Below, piece after piece: positions 55,701 through 63,673 of a DNA stretch of 64,000 nt (positions are counted from its first letter, which is position 1; every line of letters begins with the position of its first letter). The notes under the pieces were generated by a model. That model worked only from the letters and a program-made list of their open reading frames with translations, was not told where the DNA came from and searched no databases. The stretch comes from Stieleria magnilauensis. GTDB taxonomy: Bacteria > Planctomycetota > Planctomycetia > Pirellulales > Pirellulaceae. The DNA lies in the NCBI GenBank assembly GCA_007753675.1, contig CP036432.1, forward strand, positions 4,004,394-4,068,393, written 5' to 3'. The position numbers and the translations under genes were made by a program.

Positions 55701-57769
55701 TTGATCAAATCGGTTTCATACAGCCGCCCGACATTGGCGCGGGTGTTGGCGCTGCTGGTCACCGACGTCGGTACGGTGGTGTCGTAGGTGACGCTCACCG
55801 CTGCGCTTTGTTCGCTGGTTTGTCCGCTGAAGATCTGGCGAGCGGTCACGTTGTACGTGCCCTCGCCGAGGGCGGCGATGTTGTTGGTCGTGATGGTGAC
55901 ACTCGTCCCGCTGGCGACGGCTTCGCCCAAGACCGCGGAGGTTTGCTGATTGATCAGCTGGACCGTCGCACCGCTGGTGACGCCATCGACCACAAACGCC
56001 AGAGAACCCGAATTGGTGATGTTGTCGCTGTCGCTGCTGCCGGTGTCGCTGCCCGCACTCAGGTCAATCGAGGTGGGGGCGGCGAGCACCTGTTCGCCTG
56101 CAAAGTTGAACGTCAGGACTTGATTGTCGCTGTCACTGGAACTGTTGCCGGTGACCCCCGGTCCGGGGCGGACGGTGACTTGGACGTCAACCGTCCCGGT
56201 GAATCCGGTTGCCGGCGTGACCGTCAGCAAGCCGTTTTGATCGATCGAAGCGGTCGCATTGGAGCCACCCGAAATGACGGTCGCCGAATAGCTGACCGCG
56301 TCGCCTTCGATGTCGGTGCTGGACATCTGCAACGTCGCCGGCGTGTTGCGTGTGAATTCGTCAGGCACCGTCACCCGATTCAGGTAGGGCTGACTGTTCT
56401 GCGTGTCATTGTTGACGTCCACCTGGAACGTCTCGCTGTGCGTATTGCCGTCGCCATCGGTCACCGTCACCGTGACGTTGGTCGATCCCACGCCGTTGCC
56501 GGTCGGCTTCAACATGATCAACGAGTTTTCTGTGTCGTTGAACACCTCGATCGTGTTGATCGCGATGTCCGTCGTCGGCCGGTCGGCACCGTTGACCGCG
56601 TGTTCGCTGATCGCATCCAAGACGTCAAAGCCCTCGATCAGCTGGCCGAAGACACTGTGGTTGAAGTCCAAGAAGCGCGTGGGCACTTCGGTGAGAAAGA
56701 ACTGCGAGTTGTTCGTGTCGTCGCTGGATTTCGCAAAGGAGATCACCCCTTTGCGGTTGTGCTGCAGTTCGGGGTGAAAGTCGTCGTCAAAGTTGCCGAG
56801 CGTCGAACCGCTGGTACCGGTTCCCGTCGGGTCGCCGGCCTGGATCACGAAATCGTCAACCACACGGTGGAAGATGATGTCGTCGTAGAAGTCGAGATTG
56901 GCCAGATTGATCACGCGTCCGGCCGCGGTCGGGGCGCGCTGCTCGAACATTTGGATCACCATGTCACCGTAGGTCGCCATGTCGATCCGGATCGAACGGT
57001 TGCCGCTGACCACACTGGCCTCCAGCAGGTTCGAATCGGCGACCGAGACGGTCACGGTCAACGGACCGCCGTCGGGGTCGTAGGCATCCACGGGCACGTG
57101 CAGCGGTGAACCGATCAAGGCGGTCTGGTCACCGATGTCGACGAAGGTCGGGTTCCCCCCTTGGGGAATCGGCACACCGGAGCGATCGCTCAGTTGTTGC
57201 AGCGTCAGCACGCCCGTCTCACGCGACCCATCGGGAAACACCCACGTCGGGTAGGCCGTGATGTTGTTGTCGATGCCGAGCTGGCTGATCGACCGATCGG
57301 GGTTGGTCACTTCCACGAAGGGCAGGTAAATCTGCCCGTCTTCAAACAGGTGTTTCTGTTCGGTGCAGGCCGGGCACCAGGCGGCGCCGAAGAACGTCAC
57401 CTGGCCTTGTCCGGAGATCGGATTGCCGTTCGCATCGCGACCGACGGCCGCCAGGTCCTTGGCGAACTGAACCAGATCTGGCGCCGATTCGCCCTCGGCT
57501 TCGCTGACCGTCGTCAGCGTCGAACCGGCGGTGGCGGCCGCAAGCGTGGCGACTTCGGCACGCGCGTCGATCGGCCCCATCGAATCGGTGGAAACGATCG
57601 AGACGTCACCGGCAAGCAACTGGCGAGCCTCCAGGCTTTCCAATTTCAGCCGTTCCCCTCGCTTGATCCGGGGGGTGGTCGCGGAGGACGATTGGGGATT
57701 GCGGCCCAATTGACCCAGCAGACGGCTCAGGCGACTTCGACGGACTCGTTTTTCGCGACCTTGGAACAT
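52775..57769 (-). CDS. Giant surface protein: LEPR-XLL motif, thioredoxin-like, cyclophilin and cadherin-like domains
   Basis: This 1,664-residue protein opens with a basic stretch and the planctomycete export motif RLKLESLEARQLLAGD (40-55). A thioredoxin-like domain follows (about 95-200) with WCPACTEQKH (C132, C135) and AYPTWVFPDG (cis-Pro P174). A cyclophilin domain covers about 258-415, with IIFHRVVDDFVIQAGDP (H301) and NNSQFFLTEVP. The rest is a series of Ig/cadherin-like modules: VTPVNDPPTGLDDAF, LANDSLDPDTDGTLTV and TFTYVVSDGQATD are typical. The C-terminal ~130 residues are Ser/Glu/Ala-rich and end SLSRFFRFRR. It is probably cell-surface or secreted. Redox and proline-isomerase roles on an adhesin-like stalk are inferred. 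Confidence 0.88.
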   Translation of the reverse strand: MFQGREKRVRRSRLSRLLGQLGRNPQSSSATTPRIKRGERLKLESLEARQLLAGDVSIVSTDSMGPIDARAEVATLAAATAGSTLTTVSEAEGESAPDLVQFAKDLAAVGRDANGNPISGQGQVTFFGAAWCPACTEQKHLFEDGQIYLPFVEVTNPDRSISQLGIDNNITAYPTWVFPDGSRETGVLTLQQLSDRSGVPIPQGGNPTFVDIGDQTALIGSPLHVPVDAYDPDGGPLTVTVSVADSNLLEASVVSGNRSIRIDMATYGDMVIQMFEQRAPTAAGRVINLANLDFYDDIIFHRVVDDFVIQAGDPTGTGTSGSTLGNFDDDFHPELQHNRKGVISFAKSSDDTNNSQFFLTEVPTRFLDFNHSVFGQLIEGFDVLDAISEHAVNGADRPTTDIAINTIEVFNDTENSLIMLKPTGNGVGSTNVTVTVTDGDGNTHSETFQVDVNNDTQNSQPYLNRVTVPDEFTRNTPATLQMSSTDIEGDAVSYSATVISGGSNATASIDQNGLLTVTPATGFTGTVDVQVTVRPGPGVTGNSSSDSDNQVLTFNFAGEQVLAAPTSIDLSAGSDTGSSDSDNITNSGSLAFVVDGVTSGATVQLINQQTSAVLGEAVASGTSVTITTNNIAALGEGTYNVTARQIFSGQTSEQSAAVSVTYDTTVPTSVTSSANTRANVGRLYETDLINSEEGSITYALTQFPVGATINAGSGVIQWTPDAGDVGDTQFSLAITDLAGNTRTENFTVTVAEAPKAEVKLVLRDTDGNEVSNVNVGDEFVLELVGVDARGSFDRDGVFAIYTDILFDSSIIRVKGGTTIEYVGNFTLSPKGTFSTGLIDELGAASTAAVATGEAESVIARVRMEAIAAGSVNIRSEEADEPSSEMLLYGEDDQIPADSVFFGNVNLTVGLDFTLLDDAITVAEDSGAMTINVLANDTTTGSAALSIVSVTQPASGGTVSVNSGQVSFTPAANFNGTTTFTYRAGDGSGAQDTATVTVTVTPVNDPPTGLDDAFEVVEGTTANRLNVLANDSLDPDTDGTLTVTSVTSNTTGATVEVSSDGLAVDYTPPAGFTGTDTFTYVVSDGQATDTVTVTVTVTSSDAPPTARDNAFTVNEDTAEASFDILANDDRDVDDQAFVIESVGTPSQGGTARFSSDGSTFFYAPAANFFGTETVTYTIRDTGGGVATATVMFTVTEVEDPPPVLNDTVQINLGSGASVVLRLEDLPENVDGDGETLQLKLTTAQQTTAQNGTASVNTAGTELTYTPPSSTFTGTDTLTYSVSDGSGTDSVGTLTIEVLDLTQRNITVRFSGSQGRRLVSAVRLTGTDALGNAVNESPTLDGVNLFFANLLPGDYVVEIPAIPFFSGAEEPQQYTINSSADDGDAVIDAQMGRIKPEYLSIQDWLGSTPQQSALVVVQPGEQALLAEPTSLASESISNANFTLNDLGTELTISGEDDDAGGTDPDTLNAAVLTSNRNIVQPRGQIGDLRLFRVNVDSNAVNYSRTPAANNAANSAATTQLAAGSGEGEQVGTPSSDTVANHAVNSPLVDSEPATGIFSTAGSGEGESVAQATSVSEVAAPMLSAALLAPTTSDDSDAEDEPEAVAVEVSSTGASRILASEAASETDEAEAYTDSRASETESAAESESTSESGLSASSLSRFFRFRR

Positions 57770-58114
57770 CTCTATTTAACCAGCTTCGGTGAACGGCATT
57801 GGGCGACGACGGGAGAAACACTTGCCAGCACCCAGGACAATCACGGATCTTGAGATTTCAACTGCTCAGAACCGTCTCTTGGGCCATTCGGCACACGGGG
57901 CGGGGCGGACTGAGAAAATCCCGCACAACCGCTACCTTTTCACAGCCCGGTCTAGGACGTTTGGGGACCCACGATTGTTCCGGCAAAAATGCGTGCCGGG
58001 CTGCGGAACCCCCCAAATAGGTGCGTTCGCGGTCGCGCCGTTCCAAAGGATGCTTGCTTCAAGGGCGGATTGAGTCGCCGTAGCGCACGCCAAATCCGCT
58101 AAAAAGTGGATTTT
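57770..58114. other. Intergenic region upstream of surface protein gene
   Basis: No credible gene. It contains the probable promoter of the giant surface protein gene (reading left) and the space after yidD. A hairpin with T-run (AAATCCGC..GTGGATTTTTT, 58091-58116) faces right and has no matching upstream gene. Confidence 0.5.
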
Positions 58115-58315
58115 TTATTGCGGCGGTGGGTCGTGCCCGCCGGGATGCCAGGGATGACACTTCAAGATTCGCACGATCGTCCAGAACACGCCGGCGATCG
58201 GGCCGCGATTGCGGATCGCTTCGACCGCGTACTGGCTGCAGGTCGGCGTGAACCGACAGCGGGGCGGGAACAATGGGCTGATTCGAGTCTGGTAGACCCG
58301 AATCAGCCAAATCAT
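58115..58315 (-). CDS. yidD: Membrane protein insertion efficiency factor YidD
   Basis: This 66-residue protein matches YidD, which helps YidC/Sec insert membrane proteins. Signatures are [29 protein letters not shown] and the closing [14 protein letters not shown]. The N-terminus MIWLIRVY forms the amphipathic membrane helix. It is not beside yidC or rnpA here, which is a departure from the common bacterial order. Confidence 0.95.
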   Translation of the reverse strand: MIWLIRVYQTRISPLFPPRCRFTPTCSQYAVEAIRNRGPIAGVFWTIVRILKCHPWHPGGHDPPPQ

Positions 58316-58401
58316 CGATTTCGAGAAAATTCCCAGCGGATCACCTCGTCAAACGGAGGTCGACGGGAATGCGGCAAACGACTGAATACCAGCGGAAGTG
58401 C

Positions 58402-58451
58402 GGCTAAAGCCTGGACACCAACGGGATTGGGCTAAGGCCTGGACGGCAACG
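58402..58451. repeat. Two 22-bp direct repeats (GGCTAAAGCCTGGACACC type)
   Basis: GGCTAAAGCCTGGACACCAA at 58402 and GGCTAAGGCCTGGACGGCAA at 58430 are 28 bases apart; each contains a short dyad (GGCTAAAGCC). They lie 20 bases downstream of the IscA/ErpA stop, on the way to yidD. Confidence 0.7.
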
Positions 58452-58470
58452 CGGTTAGTCGTCAGCTGGA

Positions 58471-58803
58471 CTAGGCCTGGAAGGAACTTCCGCAGCCGCA
58501 GGTTTTGACGGCATTGGGGTTTTCGAACGTAAAGCCTTGTTTTTCCAGGCTTTCGTACCAATCGACGGTGGTTCCGTCGAGGTACAGGGCACTTTTCTTG
58601 TCGACGACCAGTTCCACTCCGTGGCACTCGTACTTCGAGTCCGCTTTTTCATCGTAGCTGTCGTCGAAATTCAGCGTGTAGTTGAATCCGCTGCACCCGC
58701 CACCGGCGACTCCGATCCGCAGGACCATTTCTTCGCCAAAATTGTGTTCGGTACGGAATCGTTGGACCTCTTGGGCCGCTCTTTCACTCAATTTGACTGC
58801 CAT
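58471..58803 (-). CDS. Iron-sulfur cluster assembly protein (IscA/ErpA family)
   Basis: This 110-residue A-type carrier delivers Fe-S clusters to target proteins. The three conserved cysteines are C37 (GGCSGF) and C102/C104 (TCGCGSSF). The ATG at 58803 gives the family length and follows an AGGTGA site; the frame is open further to 58971 but that part is not conserved. No other isc or suf gene is adjacent. The long acidic insert ([14 protein letters not shown]) is typical of the SufA/ErpA-like group. Confidence 0.94.
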   Translation of the reverse strand: MAVKLSERAAQEVQRFRTEHNFGEEMVLRIGVAGGGCSGFNYTLNFDDSYDEKADSKYECHGVELVVDKKSALYLDGTTVDWYESLEKQGFTFENPNAVKTCGCGSSFQA

Positions 58804-59101
58804 CGGGGCGTCACCTGGTTTTTTGGAGGACAAATTAACTTGCGCGTTCCAACGCGACCGCGTTTGCGGTCGCATTGTCATTGTATTTAGTCGGACACCG
58901 AACGGAATGTAAGACGAACGCTGGGAAACGGCCGTCGATCGGTGACTATTTTTTGGACCGCATGGCGGCAAAACTGACTAACCGTCATAGTATCGGGTAG
59001 TCCGCCGTCGGCGGCAAGTCTTTGCGCGCCACCGCAGCCCACTCCGAGCGCATTGCATCCAGATCTACGGCCGTTATTTCCACCTATTTTGTAACAATTG
59101 C

Positions 59102-60130
59102 ATGCGCCGAATCGGCACTTTGACGGATCCCGACCAAGCGAGACGTTTTGCGGACTTTCTGTTCACGCTCTCGATCGAATGCAACGTCGACATCGAAGAC
59201 GCCCCCGCGGCGGACGGTGCGGCCGGCGGAAAACAATGCCATTTGTGGATTCGCGATGAATCCCACGTCGAGCGTGCGAAACAGGAATTGCAGGCCTTTT
59301 TACAGTCACCGACGGATGAGAAGTACCGTGTCGGTGACGAGGCCGAGCGGATTCGGAAGCAGCGGCAAAGCGAGGAAAAGCGGAAAAAACGCTTGCAGCA
59401 AAAGGTCAATCCGAAAGCGCCCGCCACCGGGGCCGGCCCCCTGATGGGCGTGCCGACGCGCCAGCAGACGATTCCGGTCGTCATCGCGATGGTCGTGCTG
59501 TCGGTGATCGCCAGTTTTTCCACCGGATTCGGCAGCCCCAAAACGTCTCAAGTTCCTGGCGAACTTTCGACCGAGGAAACCATCTTTTACGGTCTGTCCT
59601 TCGTCGATTGGCGCGATTACGTGATCGGCAAAGACCCGCTGGCGTCGATCAAGAAGGGCGAGGTTTGGCGACTGATCACGCCGCTGTTCTTGCACGGCGA
59701 CACCTATCACTTGGCGTTCAACATGCTTGGGATCTTTTTTCTCGGTTCGGCGATCGAGCGGCTGGAGGGGTCGTGGTTCATGGCGTTGTTGCTGTTGGCC
59801 AGCGGCATCTTTGGCGGATTGGTGCAAATCTGGTTGCCACCGGAGGACGCGTTGCCGCCGATGCTGGCGGGGTTGGCCGGATCGCCGTTTTCGATCGGCG
59901 CCTCCGGGGCCGTCTACGGTCTGTTCGGTTACCTTTGGATTCGGCCGGCCCTTTCGCCGTCGTATCCGGTTCGCATGATGCCGTCCAACGTCGCGATCAT
60001 GCTCGGCTGGCTCGTGTTTTGCATTTTCTTCGTCGAGCGGATCGCCAACGGCGCTCACATCGGCGGCCTGGTTGCCGGGGTGGTCATCGCCGTGGTCATC
60101 TCGCGGATGCCCTCGGACCGATTTGCGTAA
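59102..60130 (+). CDS. Rhomboid family intramembrane serine protease
   Basis: This 342-residue protease cuts transmembrane substrates. An N-terminal cytoplasmic GlpG-like domain (1-75, TLTDPDQARRFADFLFTLSIE) is followed by a charged linker. Six or seven membrane helices occupy about 123-335. The catalytic dyad is S268 in GASGAVYGL and H319 in AHIGGLVAG. WRLITPLFLHGDTYHLAFNM is the oxyanion-side motif. The ATG at 59102 is the first in the frame. The MATE gene follows after 6 bases. Confidence 0.94.
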   Translation: MRRIGTLTDPDQARRFADFLFTLSIECNVDIEDAPAADGAAGGKQCHLWIRDESHVERAKQELQAFLQSPTDEKYRVGDEAERIRKQRQSEEKRKKRLQQKVNPKAPATGAGPLMGVPTRQQTIPVVIAMVVLSVIASFSTGFGSPKTSQVPGELSTEETIFYGLSFVDWRDYVIGKDPLASIKKGEVWRLITPLFLHGDTYHLAFNMLGIFFLGSAIERLEGSWFMALLLLASGIFGGLVQIWLPPEDALPPMLAGLAGSPFSIGASGAVYGLFGYLWIRPALSPSYPVRMMPSNVAIMLGWLVFCIFFVERIANGAHIGGLVAGVVIAVVISRMPSDRFA

Positions 60131-60136
60131 GACCCG

Positions 60137-61555
60137 ATGTCGGAAATCTCTGGCGGGCGTCACGACCTGTCACAGCCAGCGGAGACCGTCCACGCCCTGC
60201 CTGTGCCGACCAATCTGGCAGAAGCGGCCGCCGAAGTGCTGCGCGTCGCGATTCCGTTGATGGTCAGCGCGGGCATGATGTCCATCGTGCTGTTTGCCGA
60301 TCGCACCCTGTTGATGTTTTATGACGGCATGTCGATGAGTGCCTCGATGGCCGGCGGCAATCTGTTTTGGGTGGTGGTCTGTGTGCCGATCGGGGCCGCC
60401 GCGATGACGGGCGCCGTGATCGGTCAACTGATCGGAAACGGAGAACCGGACAAGGTCGGGCGTCTGCTCTGGCAATCGATCTGGTTGGCCTTGATGACCG
60501 TCCCATTTTTTATCGCCGCCTTCCTGGCCGCCGAGTCGCTGTTCCGCTGGACGGGGCAACCGGACGAGTTGATCGCCGCCGAAACGAGCTACATGCGCTG
60601 GTTGATGCTGGGGGCTTTGGGGTTGGTGATCGAGTCGGCGTTGAGCGGTTTTTTCAGCGGCACCGAACGCACCTCGGTGATCATGTGGGTCTCGGTCGCC
60701 AGCGGATTGCTCAATGTCGTCTTGGACGTGGTGTTGATTTTTGGTTGGGCGGGGTTTCCGGCGTGGGGCATTACCGGAGCGGCGATCGGCAGCGTGATTG
60801 CGTTCTGGTTCAAAGTCGTTTGCTACGCGTGGCTGCTCAGCCGACCGGCGTTGGAAAGTCGTTATGGGATGCGCCGCGGCTTGGTGATTGATTTTCCGAT
60901 GTTGCGCAATTTCCTGTACTACAGCCTGCCCAGTGGATTGATGTACCTGACCGAAGCCGGCGCGTTCACGATCATCATCTTAAAAATCGGCCAGCTCGGC
61001 GACGTGCCACTTCGCGCGACCACGATGGCGATCAATTTCAACATGATCGCGTTCATTCCGCTGGTCGGCATCGCGATCGCCGCGTCGGTGCTGGTCGGAC
61101 GGCATCTGCTGCAAAATGGTCCGGCCTTTGCCGTCCGCACGTCACTGGCATCGCTGCTGGTGGCCTTGGTCTATTCGGCGTTTTGGGCGATCGCCTACCT
61201 GGTCGTCGGCGATTGGATGCTCTCGCTGTACGCCTTGGGAACGCCCGATGAAAACTCCCGCCAGGCGATCGCGCTGGCCGGCGGGCTGTTGGGCTTTGTC
61301 GCCTCGTACGTCCTGGTCGACGCGGTCCAATTGATCTTCAGTGCGGCGCTCAAGGGTGCCGGTGACACCTGGTTTGTGCTCGCCGCCGGTGCGGCGACGA
61401 GCGCGCTTTCGATCACCGCCGGAGTCGCGTTTGATCCCGGCCGCTCCTCGCTGACGTGGTGGTGGTGGGTGATCACGATCTGGATTTGGGCGTTGGCAAT
61501 CACCATGACCACACGATTCCTCGGAGGCCGCTGGAAATCCATGCGGATGGTTTAA
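60137..61555 (+). CDS. MATE family multidrug/organic cation efflux transporter
   Basis: This 472-residue membrane protein has about 12 hydrophobic helices in two halves. It begins with a short polar N-terminus, then IPLMVSAGMMSIVLFADRT, a typical MATE first-helix pattern with a conserved Asp. GTERTSVIMWVSVASGLLNVVLD and the matching second-half region VDAVQLIFSAALKGAGDTW are family hallmarks. It exports compounds in exchange for Na+ or H+. Its stop overlaps the comB start (TAATG), so the two are translationally coupled, which is unusual for a transporter and a sulfonate-pathway enzyme. Confidence 0.93.
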   Translation: MSEISGGRHDLSQPAETVHALPVPTNLAEAAAEVLRVAIPLMVSAGMMSIVLFADRTLLMFYDGMSMSASMAGGNLFWVVVCVPIGAAAMTGAVIGQLIGNGEPDKVGRLLWQSIWLALMTVPFFIAAFLAAESLFRWTGQPDELIAAETSYMRWLMLGALGLVIESALSGFFSGTERTSVIMWVSVASGLLNVVLDVVLIFGWAGFPAWGITGAAIGSVIAFWFKVVCYAWLLSRPALESRYGMRRGLVIDFPMLRNFLYYSLPSGLMYLTEAGAFTIIILKIGQLGDVPLRATTMAINFNMIAFIPLVGIAIAASVLVGRHLLQNGPAFAVRTSLASLLVALVYSAFWAIAYLVVGDWMLSLYALGTPDENSRQAIALAGGLLGFVASYVLVDAVQLIFSAALKGAGDTWFVLAAGAATSALSITAGVAFDPGRSSLTWWWWVITIWIWALAITMTTRFLGGRWKSMRMV

Positions 61556-62328
61556 TGAATCAATCGATCTCTGTCTCGTTGACGCCGTCGGAACTGTCGC
61601 CGGAGTGCGATTTGCACCAGGCCTGTTCGATCATCATCGACGTGCTGCGCGCGACCAGCGTCATGGCGACCGCCGGCCAGTCGGGCGTCCGCCGAATGAT
61701 CACGTGCGAAAACATTCACGCAGCCGCCCAGTTCGCCGATCAGGCCGCGATTCGTCCGCTGCTGTGCGGCGAACGCCATTGCAAACCGATCGATGGGTTT
61801 GATCTGGGCAACTCGCCGGCCGAATACACGCCCGAGCGAGTGGCGGACCGCGACCTCGTGTTGACGACCACCAACGGCACCCGAGCGATTCATGCGGCCA
61901 TGCGATCGCGCCGCTTGTTGGCCGCCTCGTTCTTGAACCTCGACGCCACCCTGGCCGCCGTGCGGTCCGAACCGCACCTGCAAATCGTTTGCGCGGGAAC
62001 CAATGGTCAGATCAGTTACGAAGATGTCCTGTTGGCCGGTGCCATCATCGACCGATTGGCTCCACCCGATTCGGATGGTTCCGAGCCGTCCGGTCACATC
62101 GATGACTCGGCACGCATCGCCTGGAGCGTTTGGCGACAGGCCGACGGAAACACGCGACCGCTGCAACAGTCGCTGCGCCACTCCCTGGGCGGACGCAACT
62201 TGATCGAGGCCGGGTACGAGGCGGATCTTGAACGTTGTGCACAAGTCGGCACGATTGACGGAATCGTCGAACGCGCCGAGCCGGGGAAAACGGTTTTTGA
62301 GTTCCGGCGATTAGCAGTTAGCAAGTAG
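61555..62328 (+). CDS. comB: 2-phosphosulfolactate phosphatase family (ComB)
   Basis: This 257-residue protein matches ComB, which dephosphorylates 2-phosphosulfolactate in the coenzyme M and sulfolactate route. Signatures are SIIIDVLRATSVMATA, LLCGERHCKPIDGFDLGNSP and LVLTTTNGTRAIHAA. The start overlaps the MATE stop. No comA or comC homologue is nearby, so the phosphatase may act on another substrate. The final codons (AVSK, TAG) run into a 7-bp AGCAAGT repeat (62322-62349), which sets the C-terminus. Confidence 0.92.
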   Translation: MNQSISVSLTPSELSPECDLHQACSIIIDVLRATSVMATAGQSGVRRMITCENIHAAAQFADQAAIRPLLCGERHCKPIDGFDLGNSPAEYTPERVADRDLVLTTTNGTRAIHAAMRSRRLLAASFLNLDATLAAVRSEPHLQIVCAGTNGQISYEDVLLAGAIIDRLAPPDSDGSEPSGHIDDSARIAWSVWRQADGNTRPLQQSLRHSLGGRNLIEAGYEADLERCAQVGTIDGIVERAEPGKTVFEFRRLAVSK

Positions 62329-62349
62329 CAAGTAGCAAGTAGCAAGTAG
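62320..62349. repeat. 7-bp microsatellite (AGCAAGT) at the comB stop
   Basis: Four tandem copies of AGCAAGT with minor edge variation follow TTAGC. The comB stop codon TAG lies within the first repeats. A slip in copy number could change or extend the last residues. Confidence 0.8.
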
Positions 62350-62847
62350 GGCATTCTGTGCGTGCCGGCGGTCACTCCGACGCTTCCTGCCATGACCCCG
62401 GCGGGGTCAGAGCCAGTAGCCGGAGGTGAGCGCAGCGACACCTCCGGATGTCCGGTCACCCATCGGACGCGACCCCGAAGGGCAACGCTGTGAAGCATTT
62501 TTTAGCGGTAGGGCGCGAGCCCTCCGGTGTTTCGGGAACGATGAGCGACCGGAGGGCTTGCGCCCTGCCGCTAACACCTCGTCAAACGCAGGGAATAAAT
62601 GCTTCGCTGCGACCCCGCCGGGGTCGATGGGAATTGGCGAAGGCCTTCCCGGAGGTGTCGCTACGCTGACCTCCGGCTACTCGCTGTAATCCCTCCGGGA
62701 TACTAGCTTCGCTGCCGCTCTCCCCTGACAACAATCTGAGTGTCTTTTGTTAGCGGTAGGGCGCGAGCCCTCCGGTCTGTCCACTCGTATGCAACGCGGA
62801 AACCGGACGGCTCGCGCCGTTCCGCTAACACCTCCAGACCGACCGGG
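62350..62847. repeat. Intergenic mosaic of repeat families C and A
   Basis: No gene is seen. In order: a family C hairpin (62410-62455), GCAACGCTGTGAAGCATTTT, a family A palindrome (62502-62575), ACACCTCGTCAAACGCAGGG, a second C copy (62650-62687), and a further A palindrome (62750-62829). The first four elements repeat the block at 20.5-21.06 kb in the same order. Confidence 0.8.
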
Positions 62848-63639
62848 CTATCCCAGCCCTTCGGGCAGCTTGCCTGCGGCGACTTCTTCGTCCCATTCGT
62901 CCATCAACGGCCAAGACTCGGCTAGGGTTCCGAAATCGGCCATCTTCAGATAACCGCTGACGCGATCGATGGTCTTGTTCATGAAGTCCTTGTTGTTGGC
63001 GAAGATCGGGCCGTGGCTCGGTGCCAACCACTTGACGTCGCTGTCTCGGATCCGTCGCAGCGATTGCAGGAACGCCTTGATGTCGCTGCCGTGGTGTGCG
63101 TCGATCGCGCCGATGCATCCGTCGCGGTAGATGTTGTCACCGCTCAGCAGCACGTCGCCGATGCGGAAGGCGAGTTGGCTGTTGGTATGGCCCGGCGTGT
63201 GCCAGACTTCGACTTCCAGATTGCCGATCTTGATCACGTCGCCGTCATTCACTTGGTGTTCGACGTCGACCTTGGGCATGTCCAGTTTCAGGTTTTGGGC
63301 TTCGATTTCGGCGAGCGTCCACAGCGTGTCGCCTTCGGCCAACGGCCGCACCGCGTTGGGATGGGCCGTCACGCTGGTCTTCAGCAGCGACTTGAGCTTG
63401 GCCAGCCCCTGGATGTGATCGACGTCGGCGTGCGTCGCGATCAGGGTTTTGCAACGGGACAAGGGGAAATCGAGCTTGCGAATGATTTCGACAAAATCGT
63501 CGACGGTTTCTTCGTAGCCGATGTCAACGAGTGCCCATTCGTCCTCGTCGTAGATCAGGTAGACATTGCAACCGAGCACTTCACGAGCTTGAAAGTTCAA
63601 CTCGAGGATGCCGGGGAAGAGGGGGGTGCGCTGGATCAT
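62848..63639 (-). CDS. MBL-fold metallo-hydrolase
   Basis: This 263-residue protein has a metallo-beta-lactamase fold without a signal peptide. The metal motif reads THADVDH (H70, D72, D74, H75), an HxDxDH variant of the usual HxHxDH. The third ligand is in VWHTPGHTNSQ, and LLSGDNIYRDG and APSHGPI provide the later Asp and His. The C-terminal ~70 residues (NNKDFMNKTIDRVSGYL) are helical. The substrate is unknown; glyoxalase II-like thioester hydrolysis is the commonest role. Confidence 0.9.
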   Translation of the reverse strand: MIQRTPLFPGILELNFQAREVLGCNVYLIYDEDEWALVDIGYEETVDDFVEIIRKLDFPLSRCKTLIATHADVDHIQGLAKLKSLLKTSVTAHPNAVRPLAEGDTLWTLAEIEAQNLKLDMPKVDVEHQVNDGDVIKIGNLEVEVWHTPGHTNSQLAFRIGDVLLSGDNIYRDGCIGAIDAHHGSDIKAFLQSLRRIRDSDVKWLAPSHGPIFANNKDFMNKTIDRVSGYLKMADFGTLAESWPLMDEWDEEVAAGKLPEGLG

Positions 63640-63673
63640 GCGTTCGGTGTGGTGCTCTGAATTCGTTGGGGCG

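Noticed and set aside
53153..57109. Plus-strand open frames of about 507 and 769 codons
   Set aside because: Both are antisense shadows of the giant surface protein and show no domain or signal.
62447..62953. Several short frames beginning with LAVGREPSG or RDRRARALPL
   Set aside because: They are read through family A repeats and recur at every copy, so they mark the repeat and not a gene.
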